The position numbers and the translations under genes were made by a program. Positions 23,975-34,930 of a DNA stretch of 64,000 bases are shown in pieces (positions within the stretch are counted from its first letter, which is position 1; every line of letters begins with the position of its first letter). Below the pieces are notes generated by a model. The model made no database searches, was not told where the DNA came from, and saw only the letters and a list, made by a program, of their open reading frames with translations. The stretch spans positions 39,828,149 through 39,892,148 of the forward strand of contig CM072512.1 of assembly GCA_036898135.1 (NCBI GenBank), in the 5' to 3' direction. This stretch comes from Oncomelania hupensis. Its lineage: Eukaryota; Mollusca; Gastropoda; Littorinimorpha; Pomatiopsidae.

Positions 23975-24728
23975 ACGGGAACTTGCCAATAACCTTTGCT
24001 AAGGTCAATCTTTGAGAAGAATTTGCTCCCCGATAATTGCCTGAACAGGTCAGCTGCAGTAGCCATCAGCTCAAGGTCGAAGATGGTGATCTTGTTAACA
24101 TTCCTGTAGTCGATGCATGCTTTGTTGCTCCCGTCCTTCTTCTTCATGACCACGACATGGGACGCGTAGGGGGAACTGGACTCCCTGATGATGCCCATCT
24201 TCAACATCTCATCGGTGTTTTTCTTCAAGGATTCGCGGGACTCTAAAGAGATCGGGAAGGGTTTGGATCGAACGGGAATATCTGACGTAATGTGGACTTC
24301 ATGATCGACCAAAGTTGTAGAGCCTGGGACATCGCTAAAATTATGGGGAAACTCGCCCATAAGGTCTTTGAGCCCTATTTTCTTTTTACCTTCAGTCAGG
24401 CTTGGTCCTAGCTTAACATCATCGATGCTTTCTTTGCTGTGGAAGTCTCCAAGTTCCAACAGATCTTTGGTGTCAAAGCTGTCGTCAATCTCAGCTACAG
24501 TTGCTGCCTTTACAGTCTCTGGTGCCCTTTCCACGTACAGCTTAAGGAGATTGGCATGGTATATCTGGACTTCTTTCACCTTGTGGTCGTTGATCCCCAC
24601 CATGGTCTTCACTTCGTATGATCCTTTCCACTGCATCAGCAACTTATTGTGATCGGTAAATAGCAGCATCAGCACTTTGTTGCCAGGTTTAAAATTCCTG
24701 TTCACAGCTCTACGATCATAGTAGTGCT
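23972..24728 (-). pseudogene. Ty3/gypsy-like pol fragment with integrase upstream of RT
   Basis: One open frame of about 250 codons on the - strand. Its N-terminal part is the integrase C-terminal module (FKPGNKVLMLLFTDHNKLL, then the GPY/F-type WKGSYEV, then a YHANLLKLYVER end). After a linker of about 75 residues comes the start of a Ty3-type RT: LVDHEVHITSDIPVRSKPFP, then EMLKMGIIRESSSPYASHVV, KKKDGSNKACIDYR and FFSKIDLSKGYWQVPV. It is cut before the catalytic YxDD box. Integrase before RT in a gypsy-type pol is the arrangement known from Gmr1-like elements; canonical Ty3/gypsy has integrase last. Truncated at both ends, with no LTRs visible adjacent. Confidence 0.85.
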
Positions 24729-24729
24729 A

Positions 24730-25480
24730 TTCCACAGTAGTATATACTTTTACAGAAGCTGGTCGTTTTGTTTGTTTTTTTTTGAAAAATTTAATTTTGC
24801 ACCAACATTCATTTTTTTTCCTCACCCACCAACCTCTCCCCCGTCCCGTCGGGATTCAATATAATTACAGTGAATGTGCCTGCTCTTTCCAAATGGAATC
24901 GATGCATTGAAATCAGTCAGCCATCTTTCGTTGCCATGGCCACAACACAGAACACAATGTAGTGCAATGATTGGTTGAATATGGCAATACTATAAATGTC
25001 AAATGAATTCAAGATTGGGTCACTTTTTTTCAATTGGGTCACTTTTTTTCCCCTGTGAGGGGAAAACAATCGTTGTTATCAATGATAAAATGCGATGATA
25101 TGTGTAATTAGGCCTTCAGTTGGCTTGTCATTGCATCTTGTACAGAGATACTTTGATCATCAATACTGATGATTGATCTGCTTGGTCAGAAATGTTCGGC
25201 ATCCGCTAACAAACGGATCGACAAAACTTTGTCAACACCACAATTCTGTATCCATCAAACCATTTCTCCTTCCTCTTCTTCTTCTTCTCTACCCTATCCC
25301 ACCTCTTCCAATTCCTAATTTTTCTTGTTCTTACTCTTGTTCTTGTTGTTCTTGTTGGTTTTTTTGTGTCTTGTTGTTGTTCTTCTTCTTTTTCTTCATC
25401 TTCTTCTAGAGACATTTTTAATCAATCATCCGCCTTACCAGTTATTCTTCTTCTTTTTCTAATTTACATTCACCTCCACT
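24730..25480. other. No gene recognised
   Basis: AT-rich, with a duplicated GGGTCACTTTTTTTC motif at about 25017-25050 and pyrimidine-rich sequence after 25265. Confidence 0.4.
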
Positions 25481-25481
25481 G

Positions 25482-25488
25482 CTTCTTC

Positions 25489-25520
<32 letters not shown>

Positions 25521-25562
25521 CTTCTTCTTCTTCTTCTTCTTCTTCTTCTCCTCCTCCTCTCC
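25482..25562 (+). repeat. (TTC)n microsatellite
   Basis: About 23 TTC units ending in CTC units. Confidence 0.96.
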
Positions 25563-26225
25563 CTCCTATATTCTCTTCATATTCTTCTGTACCCCACACC
25601 CCTTGTTAAAAACCTTAGAAGTGCAAAAAAGCTGAAGAGTGATGCGACGTGAGATGCTTGGAGTGGCGCCCCTTAGATCATTAGCCTAGCCAATCATCGC
25701 CTCGCCTTCCCTCTCGTTAAAGTCATTAGCCGCTCCGCCAGACAATTGACCTCCCAGGGTCGAAGGCAGTTAAAAGATCAACAGGTTTGGGGGAGAAGAA
25801 AATTCACAGCAGGAATGCACAGCCTTCAGTCTAGCTCTGTAGCCGTACAGAGGTTTGGAGGGAAAGACAATTTGGCGCGCATTTGGTTCAGTGGTGTACG
25901 TAACGCCAAAACAACGAATGACATTGCAGACGGGTACAGGCAGTGGTGCAGAGCTTGTTGACGGCCTGAGTGCCGAAACAAACAGAAACACGTGGACCCG
26001 AGACACAGCCTGCGTAGTGATGTACTCAAAACGCAAGACAACTGAAATATTGAGTAATCACGTTACAGTATGACCCTGATACACTGCTCCCCTACTTCTT
26101 CGGCTGAAAGCTTAAGCCGAAGTTTAGTCTGTGCGCGCACGCGTTCCACCGCACGGACTTTAAAGATCCTGACGCTCATGTCCTAGTCGGATGAATTGCG
26201 GCTACAACAATATAACCACCAAGCC
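25563..26225. other. No gene recognised; hairpin near 26097
   Basis: No homology recognised. An 8-bp inverted repeat CTTCGGCT...AGCCGAAG (26097-26121) would form a hairpin. Confidence 0.4.
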
Positions 26226-26227
26226 CA

Positions 26228-26420
26228 GGGCCTCTTCTCCTGGACCCTGGTCGCCCGGGATTATGTTCAGCTGCTTGAGCGTCAGGCAATATAATGCGCC
26301 CAAAGGAATGCAAGTGGGTAGATCGGGCGGCTTGAGTTAGATCCTGCCTCGGTCAGTGCCTTGAGCAGCTCTTGGGGTTGGCAAAGCGCTATACAAGAAT
26401 GATAAAATAAATAAATGAAA
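26228..26420 (+). mobile_element. SINE-like element with L2-like tail
   Basis: Ends in TTGAGCAGCTCTTGGGGTTGGCAAAGCGCTATACAAGAATGATAAAATAAATAAATG-type sequence (26358-26418). This is the GCGCTATAnAA tail seen in the SINE at 18020 and related to the LINE 3' end at 9.8 kb. The 5' part (CCCTGGTCGCCCGGGATTAT...) is not a clear tRNA head. An RTE copy begins directly after its A-rich tail. Confidence 0.55.
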
Positions 26421-26424
26421 AAAA

Positions 26425-26880
26425 TTCCCTTGTCATCTTCATCTACCTATACGCTTGCGAAACATGGACCCTCACAGGAGATCTACAACGAAGAACACAA
26501 AGCATGGAGATGAGGTGCTACAGAAGACTTCTGGGCATTTTCCTATACCCAGCACATTACCAGCGACGAAGTCCGACAGACCATCACACAAGCCATTGGA
26601 CAACACGATGACCTGCTCACAGTGGTGAAAAAACGGAAACTCCGATGGTATCGCCACGTCATCAGATCATCAGGTCTTGCAAAGACCATCCTGCAAGGCA
26701 CAGAGGTAGAAGAAAAGGGAGAGTGAAAAGGAGCTAAGAGGACAACATTCGAGAATGGACTGGTTTGACACTGAGCGAAACAATCAGGGTTGCTGAGGAC
26801 AGGGAAAGATGGAGTACGCTGGTTAAACGATCATCTGCGGTGCCCCTACGATCTCCGAGTTACGGGATAGGATAGAATAG
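26425..26880 (+). pseudogene. 5'-truncated RTE-type LINE, copy 4
   Basis: Begins at the CCCTTGTCAT position of the family and keeps the 3' end through GATAGGATAGAATAGG. Coding traces include YACETWTLTGDLQRR, CYRRLLG and the KLRWYRHVIRSSGLAKTILQ equivalent. A single-base insertion after the RRLLGI segment and a deletion in GTVQGG shift the frame. No clear target duplication; it abuts the preceding SINE tail. Confidence 0.88.
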
Positions 26881-26884
26881 GTTC

Positions 26885-27655
26885 GGATACAGAGTTTAAC
26901 TCTAGTTCTAAGTCATAGGCCTTGATTGTATTCGTTACCCAGAGCAGCGTCCACCAGGACGAGAGGGAATGGGACTTTGTACTTACTACAGGTGTGGGGT
27001 TTTTTGTTATTTGAATAATTTGTCACTCCTTGTCGATCTTTAAAGTAGATTGAATGCTTGCGTGCGCATACTAGACGCTGACGGCGACGACGAATTTATG
27101 TACTGGAACATATCTCCCTGGTCCCTTAACTTAAACGGGGCTTAAACCTCCACGTTGAGCCTGCTATGATAATCACATAACAGGATAGGTTCTCACGAAG
27201 TACAATAGAAAGGTTGATGGTGAGAGGATGGGGGTTGGGGGGTGGGGGTTAGCAAAATATTAATTTAAAGTATTCCAACGATTTCATAAATCAAATGAGC
27301 AATCAATAGTCCATTTTCTGTATCTGTATTGATTCATAAATTCTTGATTCTTTCTTATAGTTTTATTGAAATTTTGTTTCCTTATTCTTTCATTTATGTT
27401 TTCATCCATTCTCATCATCATCTCGCAAGCTCAACGCTTTTGTTTCCCGGAAACACGCCTTAACTTTTCCGATTTCGAAGATTTGTTCCTTGAATGTATA
27501 TTGCAGGCTTGGTGATTGATTGATGGCAAAAATATTGTTGATAGATGAATGAATAGAAAGATAGGCATGCAATTATTTGCTAACCTTTATCTAAATCTAA
27601 CAGGTCTATATCCTATTATTTATTTATTTGTTTATTTATTTATTAATTGGTGTAC
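26885..27655. other. No gene recognised
   Basis: Contains a G-rich run near 27225-27250. No homology recognised. Confidence 0.4.
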
Positions 27656-27659
27656 CTTA

Positions 27660-28268
27660 TTTTGGAGCCATTGTATCAGACAATGGCTCCCGACAGGAAG
27701 TACTCTCCAGGATCGTACAAACAACTGCTGCCATGACAAGGATGAAGTCCATTTCCAAAGACAGGACCATCAGTCTACACTCCAAGGTAAGGCTGCTGCG
27801 CTCCCTTGTCATTTCTATCTTCCTATACGCTTGCGAAACATGCACCCTCACAGCAGACCTATAAAGAAGAATACACAGCATGGAAATGAGGTGCTGCAGA
27901 AGACTTCTGGGCATTTCCTATACCCAGCACATCACCAACGACAAAGTCCGACAGACCATCACACACGCCATTGGACAACACGATGACATGCTTACAGTGG
28001 TGAAGAAACGGAAGCTCCGATGACTACGTCACCAAAGAATCAGACCTTGCAAAAACCATCCTGCAAGGTACGGTGCAAGGTGGCAGAAAAAGACAGAGAC
28101 AGAAAAAGAGGTGGAGGACAACATTCAAGAATGGACTGGCTTCACACTGAGGGAAGCCATGAGGGTTGCTGAGGACAGAGAAAGATGGAGTACGCTGGTT
28201 AAACGATCATCTGTGGTGTGGTGCCCCTACGACCTCCGAGTTACGGGATAGGATAAGATAGAATAGGA
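27660..28268 (+). pseudogene. 5'-truncated RTE-type LINE, copy 5
   Basis: Starts at GGAGCCATTGTATCAGACAA (the YLGAIVSDN codons) and reads through DNGSRQEVLSRI, TTAAMTRMKSI, SLVISIFLYACETCTLTADL to a stop. The downstream part is frameshifted and contains deletions around the WYGHV motif. It ends in a degenerate GGATA tail. A further GGATA cluster lies at 28302-28328. Confidence 0.88.
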
Positions 28269-28329
28269 ATAAAGAACGAGGTGACAATCAAAACTATACG
28301 TGGATAGGATAGGATATATCGATAGGATT

Positions 28330-28790
28330 ACCTTTAACTAATATTTCTTATACTTTTATTTATTAATTTATTTATTTGCTGGCTTATCTGCATATAAAAA
28401 TTTTTATACAAAAACCTTCAGACCATAGAGACGCCATGGAAAATCTACAGGTGATAAACTTTATGGAGGTGTCTTCGTTAACGACGCGTGCAGGGGTGAC
28501 GCAGTAGACGAGGGCGAAGTAAATAATGAACTAAATAAATAAAGCAGAGGATGCGGCGTCGGATGAACCTGCGTTGTTTACAAATCTACAGGTACAGAGT
28601 AAAACGCAGAAAGACCCTCGACGCCCTATCACTTCCGGAAAAGGGTGTTGGTCTCCAAGGAAACAAGGGGATGCGCGTGCTTTTTGGCGCCATTTGTTCT
28701 ACACTGGGAAGGTTGCTGTTGTTGTGTCATGTCTGATGAGTCTTGAAGTAATGTGCTTCTTGTTCGTCTGGAGAAGGTTGTGAGGGTGGG
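28330..28790. other. No gene recognised
   Basis: Short ORFs near 28551-28783 have no recognisable family. Confidence 0.4.
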
Positions 28791-28792
28791 AT

Positions 28793-28902
28793 GTCTTCTT
28801 CTTCTTCTTCTTCTTCTTCTTCTTCTTCTTCTTCTTCTTCTTCTTCTTCTTCTTCTTCTTCTTCTTCTTCTTCTTCTTCTCCTTCTTCTTCTTCTTCTTC
28901 GT
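28793..28902 (+). repeat. (TTC)n microsatellite
   Basis: About 36 CTT/TTC units with one interruption. Confidence 0.97.
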
Positions 28903-29159
28903 TTAACACTTTTACAGACCTTTTTTAAAAAACAGAAATTTCACACTTGTTAAGAATTTTTTTTGTGGGGGTGAGGAGGTGGGGGGAAGGTAATCAAATG
29001 TTAATTTTGACTATCAATATGTTTTCAAAGGAAACGATAAAAAAAGGTTTCAAGAATGTTAGAAAGTCTTTTTAAAAAAAATCATTTATGATGGTATTAT
29101 TGGTTAATTAGCTCATTCAATAGACAAAAAGGAGAGTTAAGATAATAATGATGCACTCA

Positions 29160-29262
29160 CGGAGAGGTGGTGGAATCTAGCCTCGGATCGTAGAGCACTG
29201 ACATCTTGTCACGGAAGTCGAGGTTTGAACCAGTTTGCCCCAAACGCTAGGCTGGCTTTTGA
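29160..29262 (+). mobile_element. Degenerate tRNA-like SINE head
   Basis: TAGCCTCGGATCGTAGAGCA resembles an A box and D arm. GGTTTGAACC at 29222-29231 is a B-box match at suitable spacing. Acceptor-stem pairing is not evident, so a functional tRNA is unlikely. Confidence 0.4.
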
Positions 29263-29632
29263 GAGTTGGCAATCTTACCGCTTCAATCTGTGTTAATGTT
29301 GGTGTTTATTTCAGTGCACAGTTTGTCATGTCAGATTAGCTGTGGGTTAAAAATTGGAGGGGTTAGTGTTAGAATTTATTTCACATGGTTTGGCTTTGGG
29401 GCTGCCCTAAGCCTACGACTCCGTCAAAGTGATACAAGTTCACTGGTTCGTATCAGTAGCAAGTCCTTTTATTTTAAAAATATATATTGAAAAAAGAGAG
29501 AGAGAAGCAAACAAAAACCGCACATTACTCCAGGTGGCTCTGCACTGTGACTTCAATGCTTTCCCCCATGCGAACAGAATCGAATCCGAATGTCGTTTAC
29601 GCGAGTGAGGGACAGGTAGCACGCACAGAGAA

Positions 29633-29656
29633 AGAGAGCGAGAGCGAGAGAGAGAG

Positions 29657-29699
<43 letters not shown>
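29633..29699 (+). repeat. (GA)n microsatellite
   Basis: Starts as GAGC-interrupted GA and becomes pure GA. Confidence 0.95.
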
Positions 29700-29700
<1 letters not shown>

Positions 29701-30285
29701 AAATCCAAGCCAGAGCCAAACATCCAAAAGTCTAATCCAGATCCAAATCCTTCAGACCTACTTGCTTCAACTCAGCCGCGCCCGTGATGTAAAGTAAACA
29801 AACAACAGTCGCTAGCGAAAGAAGATGGATGTTATCGGGTGTATATACAGTAGACTCAGGGTTGCTTTAGGATTTAGTTCTTCTTACTTTTTTTTGTGTG
29901 GGTTGCCGGCGATGGGGTTTTAGTATAACAGAGGGCGGTACTGTATGGAAATGAACAGATGACCAAGAGACTTCAAGATCTACAGAAGCAGTCAATCGTA
30001 AAAATACAAAATAAAAATTTTAAAAAAATTGTGTGTACATGTATTTGTTTTCTTGATTTGTATTTGCGTAAGTATAAGTATCTTCGCAGGTATATAATTA
30101 TGTGGACATTTTTCAATTCAATGTTTGCACTATACAGCTTGCATGCTGTTTGTTTGTTGTTGTTTTTTTTTTTTTTTTTTTTTACTATATTATGGACGTC
30201 ACCGCCTAAATATCCACAACTGCTCGGATTGTATTGTTTTGTGATAATAAATCATCATCTAGGTGAAGAAATATGGAAGAAGAAG
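29700..30285. other. No gene recognised
   Basis: AT-rich with a poly-T run at 30160-30183. Confidence 0.4.
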
Positions 30286-30514
30286 AACATTGAGGTTTAA
30301 CGTCTACACCCACCATTGGCGATATGGCAGGCGGGGATAACCATCCCAGGAAAAGAGGGGTAGGGACCTGAATCAACACTGAACCACCAAAGCAATCATA
30401 CTGCTAAAATGGACAGTAAAAATGGCCACATTTTATATCGCCCACCACGGGATTCGAACCTGGGTCATCGGTGTGCCAGGCGAACGCTCTACCAATTGAG
30501 CTACGGCGGTGGGC
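30286..30514 (-). mobile_element. tRNA-derived SINE, family A, copy 2
   Basis: Best-preserved copy in the window. On the - strand it begins GCCCACCGCCGTAGCTCAAT, continues TGGTAGAGCG (A box), has the canonical B box GGTTCGAATCCC and then CGTGGTGGGC. Acceptor-like ends GCCCACC/GGTGGGC pair, but four extra bases before the D arm rule out a normal tRNA. The body ends GGTGTAGACGTTAAACCTCA with an ATGTTC tail. Confidence 0.88.
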
Positions 30515-31467
30515 AAAGACATATGGAGAACGGAGAAGGTGATGAAGAGAGTGCAAATAGAAATTAGGTTGTTACAGCAAATAAGAAGAGGGCAGAGAGA
30601 GAGACAGACAGACAGACAGAGAAACAGAGAAACAGACAAACAGACAGGGACAGCCAGAGACAGATATACATAGAAAGGATAGGAAGACTGCGGTGTATCT
30701 ATGAGAAAGGGGAGGTGATTTGGTGGGGGGAGTGGAGAGTGAGGGGATCAAGTCGAATAAGGAAGTGGGAGGGAAGAAAGGCGGTGGGGGAGAACTGGAA
30801 AGGGAGACAAACTAGGTGTCAAGAGAGGAGACAGCTTGTCGGGCTCCAACACTTTGCCAGACACTTGGGTCAAAAGCAAAAAAGGCAGACTAGGCAGAGT
30901 GTCCACAAAAACAGGAGGATAACTACACTACCCTTTTCTGTTATACAGAGTTGAACCCGCGGTCCACTTTAGTCTATGCCTGATTCTCTGTGTATGTCAA
31001 ACGCCATCGTGGTGGTAATGACCACAATCGCCCTATACTGTCCTTCTGTGTGTACCCCCTTCGCTCCTCACCCCCTTCCTCCCCCTCTCCTCCACATCCT
31101 TTGTTATTTATCTCTTATTCTGTTTTTTCCTGATTGATGTCCTCATCCTCAAACGACTGTTTCCTGCCTCTCTCCTGTACTTGCTTCTGTAGTCCTTCCC
31201 TACTGCTCTGTTCAAGAACCTCCCACTTCCAACCTGTCCACGGTACACTTTCTGTATCACTCTCAATAAAATGCAGTTTGATTTCCATTGGTCCAATAAT
31301 GCCACACACAAAAACCGGTGGTTTTTTTTTTAATCTTTTTTTCATATTTCGTTTAGTCACTTTTAAGGCGTAGAATCTAATCTATCCCATCATGCATGTC
31401 TAAAGCCGACTGTCGCCGTTGCCCTGAGATTGGTGCGAGTTATGGTAAACTACAACTAAAGCCATGG
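30515..31467. other. No gene recognised; GACA-rich and purine-rich tracts
   Basis: AGACAGAC tracts (30598-30665) are followed by G-rich sequence. No supported ORF. Confidence 0.4.
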
Positions 31468-31474
31468 TGTAGAT

Positions 31475-32452
31475 TCTATCCTATCCTATCCTGTCCCGTA
31501 ACCCGGAGGTCGTAGGGGCACCACAGATGATCGTTTAACCAGCATACTCCATCTTTCTCTGTCCTCAGCAGCCCTGATGGCTTCGCTCAGTGTCAAACCA
31601 GTCCATTCTCGAATGTTGTCCTCCCACATCTTTTTCGGTTGCCTCTTCTTCTACCTCCTTGCACTGTGCCTTGAAGAATGGTCTTTGCAAGGCCTGATGA
31701 TCTGATGACGTGGCCATACCATCGGAGTTTCCGTTTCTTCACCACTGTGAGCAGGTCATCGTGTTGTCCAAAGGCTTTTGTGATGGTCTGTCGGACTTCG
31801 TCGTTGGTGATGTGTTGGGTATAGGAAATGCCCAGAAGTCTTCTGTAGCACCTCATCTCCATGCTTTGTATTCTTCGTTGGAGATCTGTTGTGAGGGTCC
31901 ATACTTCGCAAGCATAATAGGAAGATGGAGATGACAAGGGAGCGCAGCAGTCTTACTTTGGAATGTAGACTGATGGTCTTGTCTTTCCAAATGGGCTTCA
32001 ACCTTGTCAGGGCAGCAGTTGTTTGTGCGATCCTGGAGAGGACTTCCTGTCGGGACCCATTGTCTGATACAATGGCTCCTAAATATTTGAAGTTATGCAC
32101 TGTGTTGAGGGATTGGCTTTGGACTTTGATGTCCGTGTTGATGCCATAGGTGTTGTTGGTCATCATTTTGGTCTTCTCTGCACTTATTTTTATTCCATAA
32201 GCTCTGGAGGTGGTGTCAAGCCTCTGTACCAGCTGTTCAAGTTCTTGTTCCTCTCTAGCCAATCCATCAATGTCATCCGCAAAACGAAGATTGGAGATTG
32301 CTCTACCCCCTACGCTGGCTGTGCTTTCGTGATCTGCAAGAGCATCTGACATGATGCGCTCTCTAGTAAGATGTTGAAGAGTGTTGGAGAGAGTAGGCAT
32401 CCTTGACGCACACCGATTTTTGTTCTGAACCAGTTCCCGATGACGGTGTACA
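31475..32452 (-). pseudogene. 5'-truncated RTE-type LINE, copy 6 (longest)
   Basis: On the - strand the frame includes NLRFADDIDGLAREEQELEQ with the catalytic FADD intact. Then follow ISAEKTKMMTNNTYGIN, FKYLGAIVSDNGSRQEVLSR and SLVISIFL. A frameshift then moves to the VWTLTTDLQRRIQSMEMRCY frame, which continues to KLRWYGHVIRSSGLAKTILQ. Another frameshift precedes the tail (CCTATCCTATCC on +). The target duplication TGTAGAT is at 31468-31474 and 32453-32459. Upstream of GCLLS-equivalent codons the copy reaches the GNWFRTK segment. Confidence 0.92.
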
Positions 32453-32636
32453 TGTAGATACGCTGCTATATTGAAACTCACTGCCGACAGCGCCAAGCGC
32501 ACCAATCTCAGTCTACACTCAAGCCAGGAAACAAGAATGTCTTGTTAACTGAAAATAGTGTAGGCCTACTGAATTACACAGGTCTCAAAACCCTAACTCC
32601 ATATTAATAGTGCAGTTATTTTCCTTCGCGATATGG

Positions 32637-32790
32637 ACCGGGCGATGCAAGCTAATCAAGTTGAATTGGGCGATGACCGGGGTCAAGCCCGGTTAGCTGG
32701 AGCTGCTCAGTTCGATTCAAGGTAAGTGGGCAATGATGGCGTCGGGGAAGAACAACCAATCAGGAGCTTGTCTGAGAGTAACATTTTTTT
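32637..32790. repeat. Diverged dispersed repeat, copy 2
   Basis: Shares ordered blocks with 470-675 (see that entry), for example GATGACCGGGGTCAAGCCCGGTTAG and GGGGAAGAACAACC. Class unknown. Confidence 0.4.
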
Positions 32791-33048
32791 TAAAAAAATC
32801 TTTTTCATAGAAAAAGCACGTCGTCCATTTTTATGACCCCGCTTCACACTTGATTACGAGTATGGCCCGATCACGTGGCGGTCTCAGCCCGGTCATGTGG
32901 CGACTTTAGCTTGAAAAATAGTAAACAAGTGCACTTATAGATTCGGATGGCAAAGGGGTATGTTTGAAACAAGCATTTCTACCACAGGGACCCGTATCTG
33001 GATGTCATAGCGTCTCTCTAGAAAACGTGTTAATCTTTGTACATGTAC

Positions 33049-33189
33049 CTACCCATCGCCGTAGCTCAGTGGTCGAGCGTCCACCTGGCACACCGATGAA
33101 CCAGGTTCGATTCCCGTGGTGGGCAAGATAAAACAGAAGAAGAAGAAGAAGAAGAAGAAGAAAAAGAAGAAGAACAACAACAACAACAA

Positions 33190-33224
<35 letters not shown>

Positions 33225-33225
33225 T
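33049..33225 (+). mobile_element. SINE family A head fused to (GAA)n/(CAA)n
   Basis: The head reads CGCCGTAGCTCAGTGGTCGA and has B box GGTTCGATTCCC with CGTGGTGGGC. The body of the family is absent and the sequence passes at about 33133 into (GAA)n then (CAA)n runs. It is either a head-only insertion or one whose body was replaced by microsatellite. Confidence 0.75.
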
Positions 33226-33409
33226 GTACATCAAATGAATGATGTAATGTTATATGATGTGAGTTGTGCAATGAAGTAAGCTATTTATTATGCGTATGAT
33301 TGTCTTAATTAATGTTTTATTTAACAAAAACCTGTTAATATTTCTTTTAACTTTTAATCTTTTCGTCTTAGTCTTTGCGCTACTAAAGATAAATTTCCAT
33401 GGTATTGTA

Positions 33410-33787
33410 CAGGGTGTTCCAAAAGTCTTGGGCACATTTTGACATTGAATATTTCCGAAACTATTAAGGATATCAAAACGCATCTGGTAAATTCAGAAAG
33501 CTTGTAATCTCAATTTTTACATAGAATGTTTAAAGATGTTCAATGTGAGCACCATTGGTCACACGACACACATCAAGCCGATAGTCAAATTCTTGCCAAA
33601 CGCGTCCCAGCATTTTTTGGTTGAGTGAACGCCATTAATGGGTCTGAAAATAAATTAAAAAAATCAACAGCTTTACAAAAAACTTAATGTAGTTAGCTTT
33701 AAAATGGCACAACTTGTATCTTACTACCATTCATAGTAATTGAGATATGGGGACTTCAAATGTGCCCAAGACTTTTGGAACACCCTG
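33410..33787. mobile_element. Tc1/mariner deletion derivative
   Basis: A 378-bp element bounded by perfect 30-bp terminal inverted repeats starting CAGGGTGTTCCAAAAGTCTT, flanked by TA on both sides (33408-33409 and 33788-33789). On the - strand the interior (about 33538-33612) reads WQEFDYRLDVCRVTNGAHIE, the end of an IS630/Tc1/mariner-type transposase. It is therefore an internally deleted autonomous copy and not an unrelated MITE. Confidence 0.95.
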
Positions 33788-33789
33788 TA

Positions 33790-33825
33790 TTTTAACTATG
33801 GACAATAAAGATTCGTATTCGTATT
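33790..33825 (+). repeat. Retroposon-like tail ACAATAAAG(ATTCGT)n
   Basis: GGACAATAAAGATTCGTATTCGTATTC follows immediately after the mariner element. It resembles the ACAATAAAG-plus-short-repeat 3' ends at 46.3 and 63.3 kb. The mariner probably inserted into this older retroposon. Confidence 0.4.
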
Positions 33826-34189
33826 CAAATGAAATGTGGATGATAGAATAATTCAACGAGACAGGTTCTTTGTGGCAACAGGTAATCAGTTATTTTCACT
33901 CAGTTTCTTTTTTTTTTCTTAACACCTCTTTTGTTTCTATTGGGCCTGAGTGTAGACTGATGCTTGCAATGGCACCATGCGACATAGTGTTAAGTTGTCT
34001 CAGTGATGCAGCGCAGTTTCACCAGCCGTGCGGCAGACGCCTCTCAGCAGGAACCGAGACAGTGTCGTGTACCAGACGAGTATCAGGCGCCTGCACCTCA
34101 TCATCATCAGCGTCGTCGTCGTCAACGTCATCATCAAAGTAGCATCATCAACGCTACAACAAGCTTTAGCTTGGCTCGTCTCCACTAAT

Positions 34190-34296
<107 letters not shown>

Positions 34297-34299
34297 AAT

Positions 34300-34930
34300 A
34301 TGTCGGTCTGATTCATTCAAGTCAAGTCAACAAAATAATGTTTATTACACCCAATGAAGAATTCACATTGCGTTTCAGCGAATAAAGAAAGAAAAAAAAA
34401 AACACTGTTAAAACAAATAGAATAATACATAAAATCATGATCATACACAATCTCTTCCGGTTCGTTCTTACTACTAACGCACATACACCCACGTAACAAA
34501 TTTATAGTTAATTTAATTTAGTTCACAAAACAATTCATATAATGCACATAATTATAATTGGAATACATTTCCAATCACTAAAGTAGTTTGAGGGTAGGAA
34601 CATCTTATCTAATATCTCATAGTATTACATTACTCAGAGTAGAAGCTACGACCACTACGAGCAAGCACATCATAGGCGCAGCTGTTTTCATCATGGAAAG
34701 CAGTTATCATAGTCAAGGGAAGCGATTGTGGTCATAACAATGCTAGTACATGTAATACTTTATAATAATTCTATTAATAATAAAAACAATAATAATAAAG
34801 TCTTAGATATAGACTGAATGATATATTATACAACACACACACACACACACACACACACAGCATGGTCAGATGGGATGTTTGAAATGAAATGCCCAGCAAG
34901 ACAGTTGAATACACAAGCACCAAGACAGTA
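34300..34930. other. Likely 3' UTR of the adjacent minus-strand LINE, plus (AC)n
   Basis: AT-rich sequence with a CA run at 34833-34859. Position directly 3' of the LINE frame on the - strand suggests it includes the LINE's 3' UTR; the boundary is not visible. Confidence 0.3.

Noticed and set aside
30440..30514. Candidate functional tRNA gene on the - strand
   Set aside because: A and B boxes are good, but four extra bases before the D arm and a poor anticodon arm, with the same body repeated elsewhere, show it is a SINE head.
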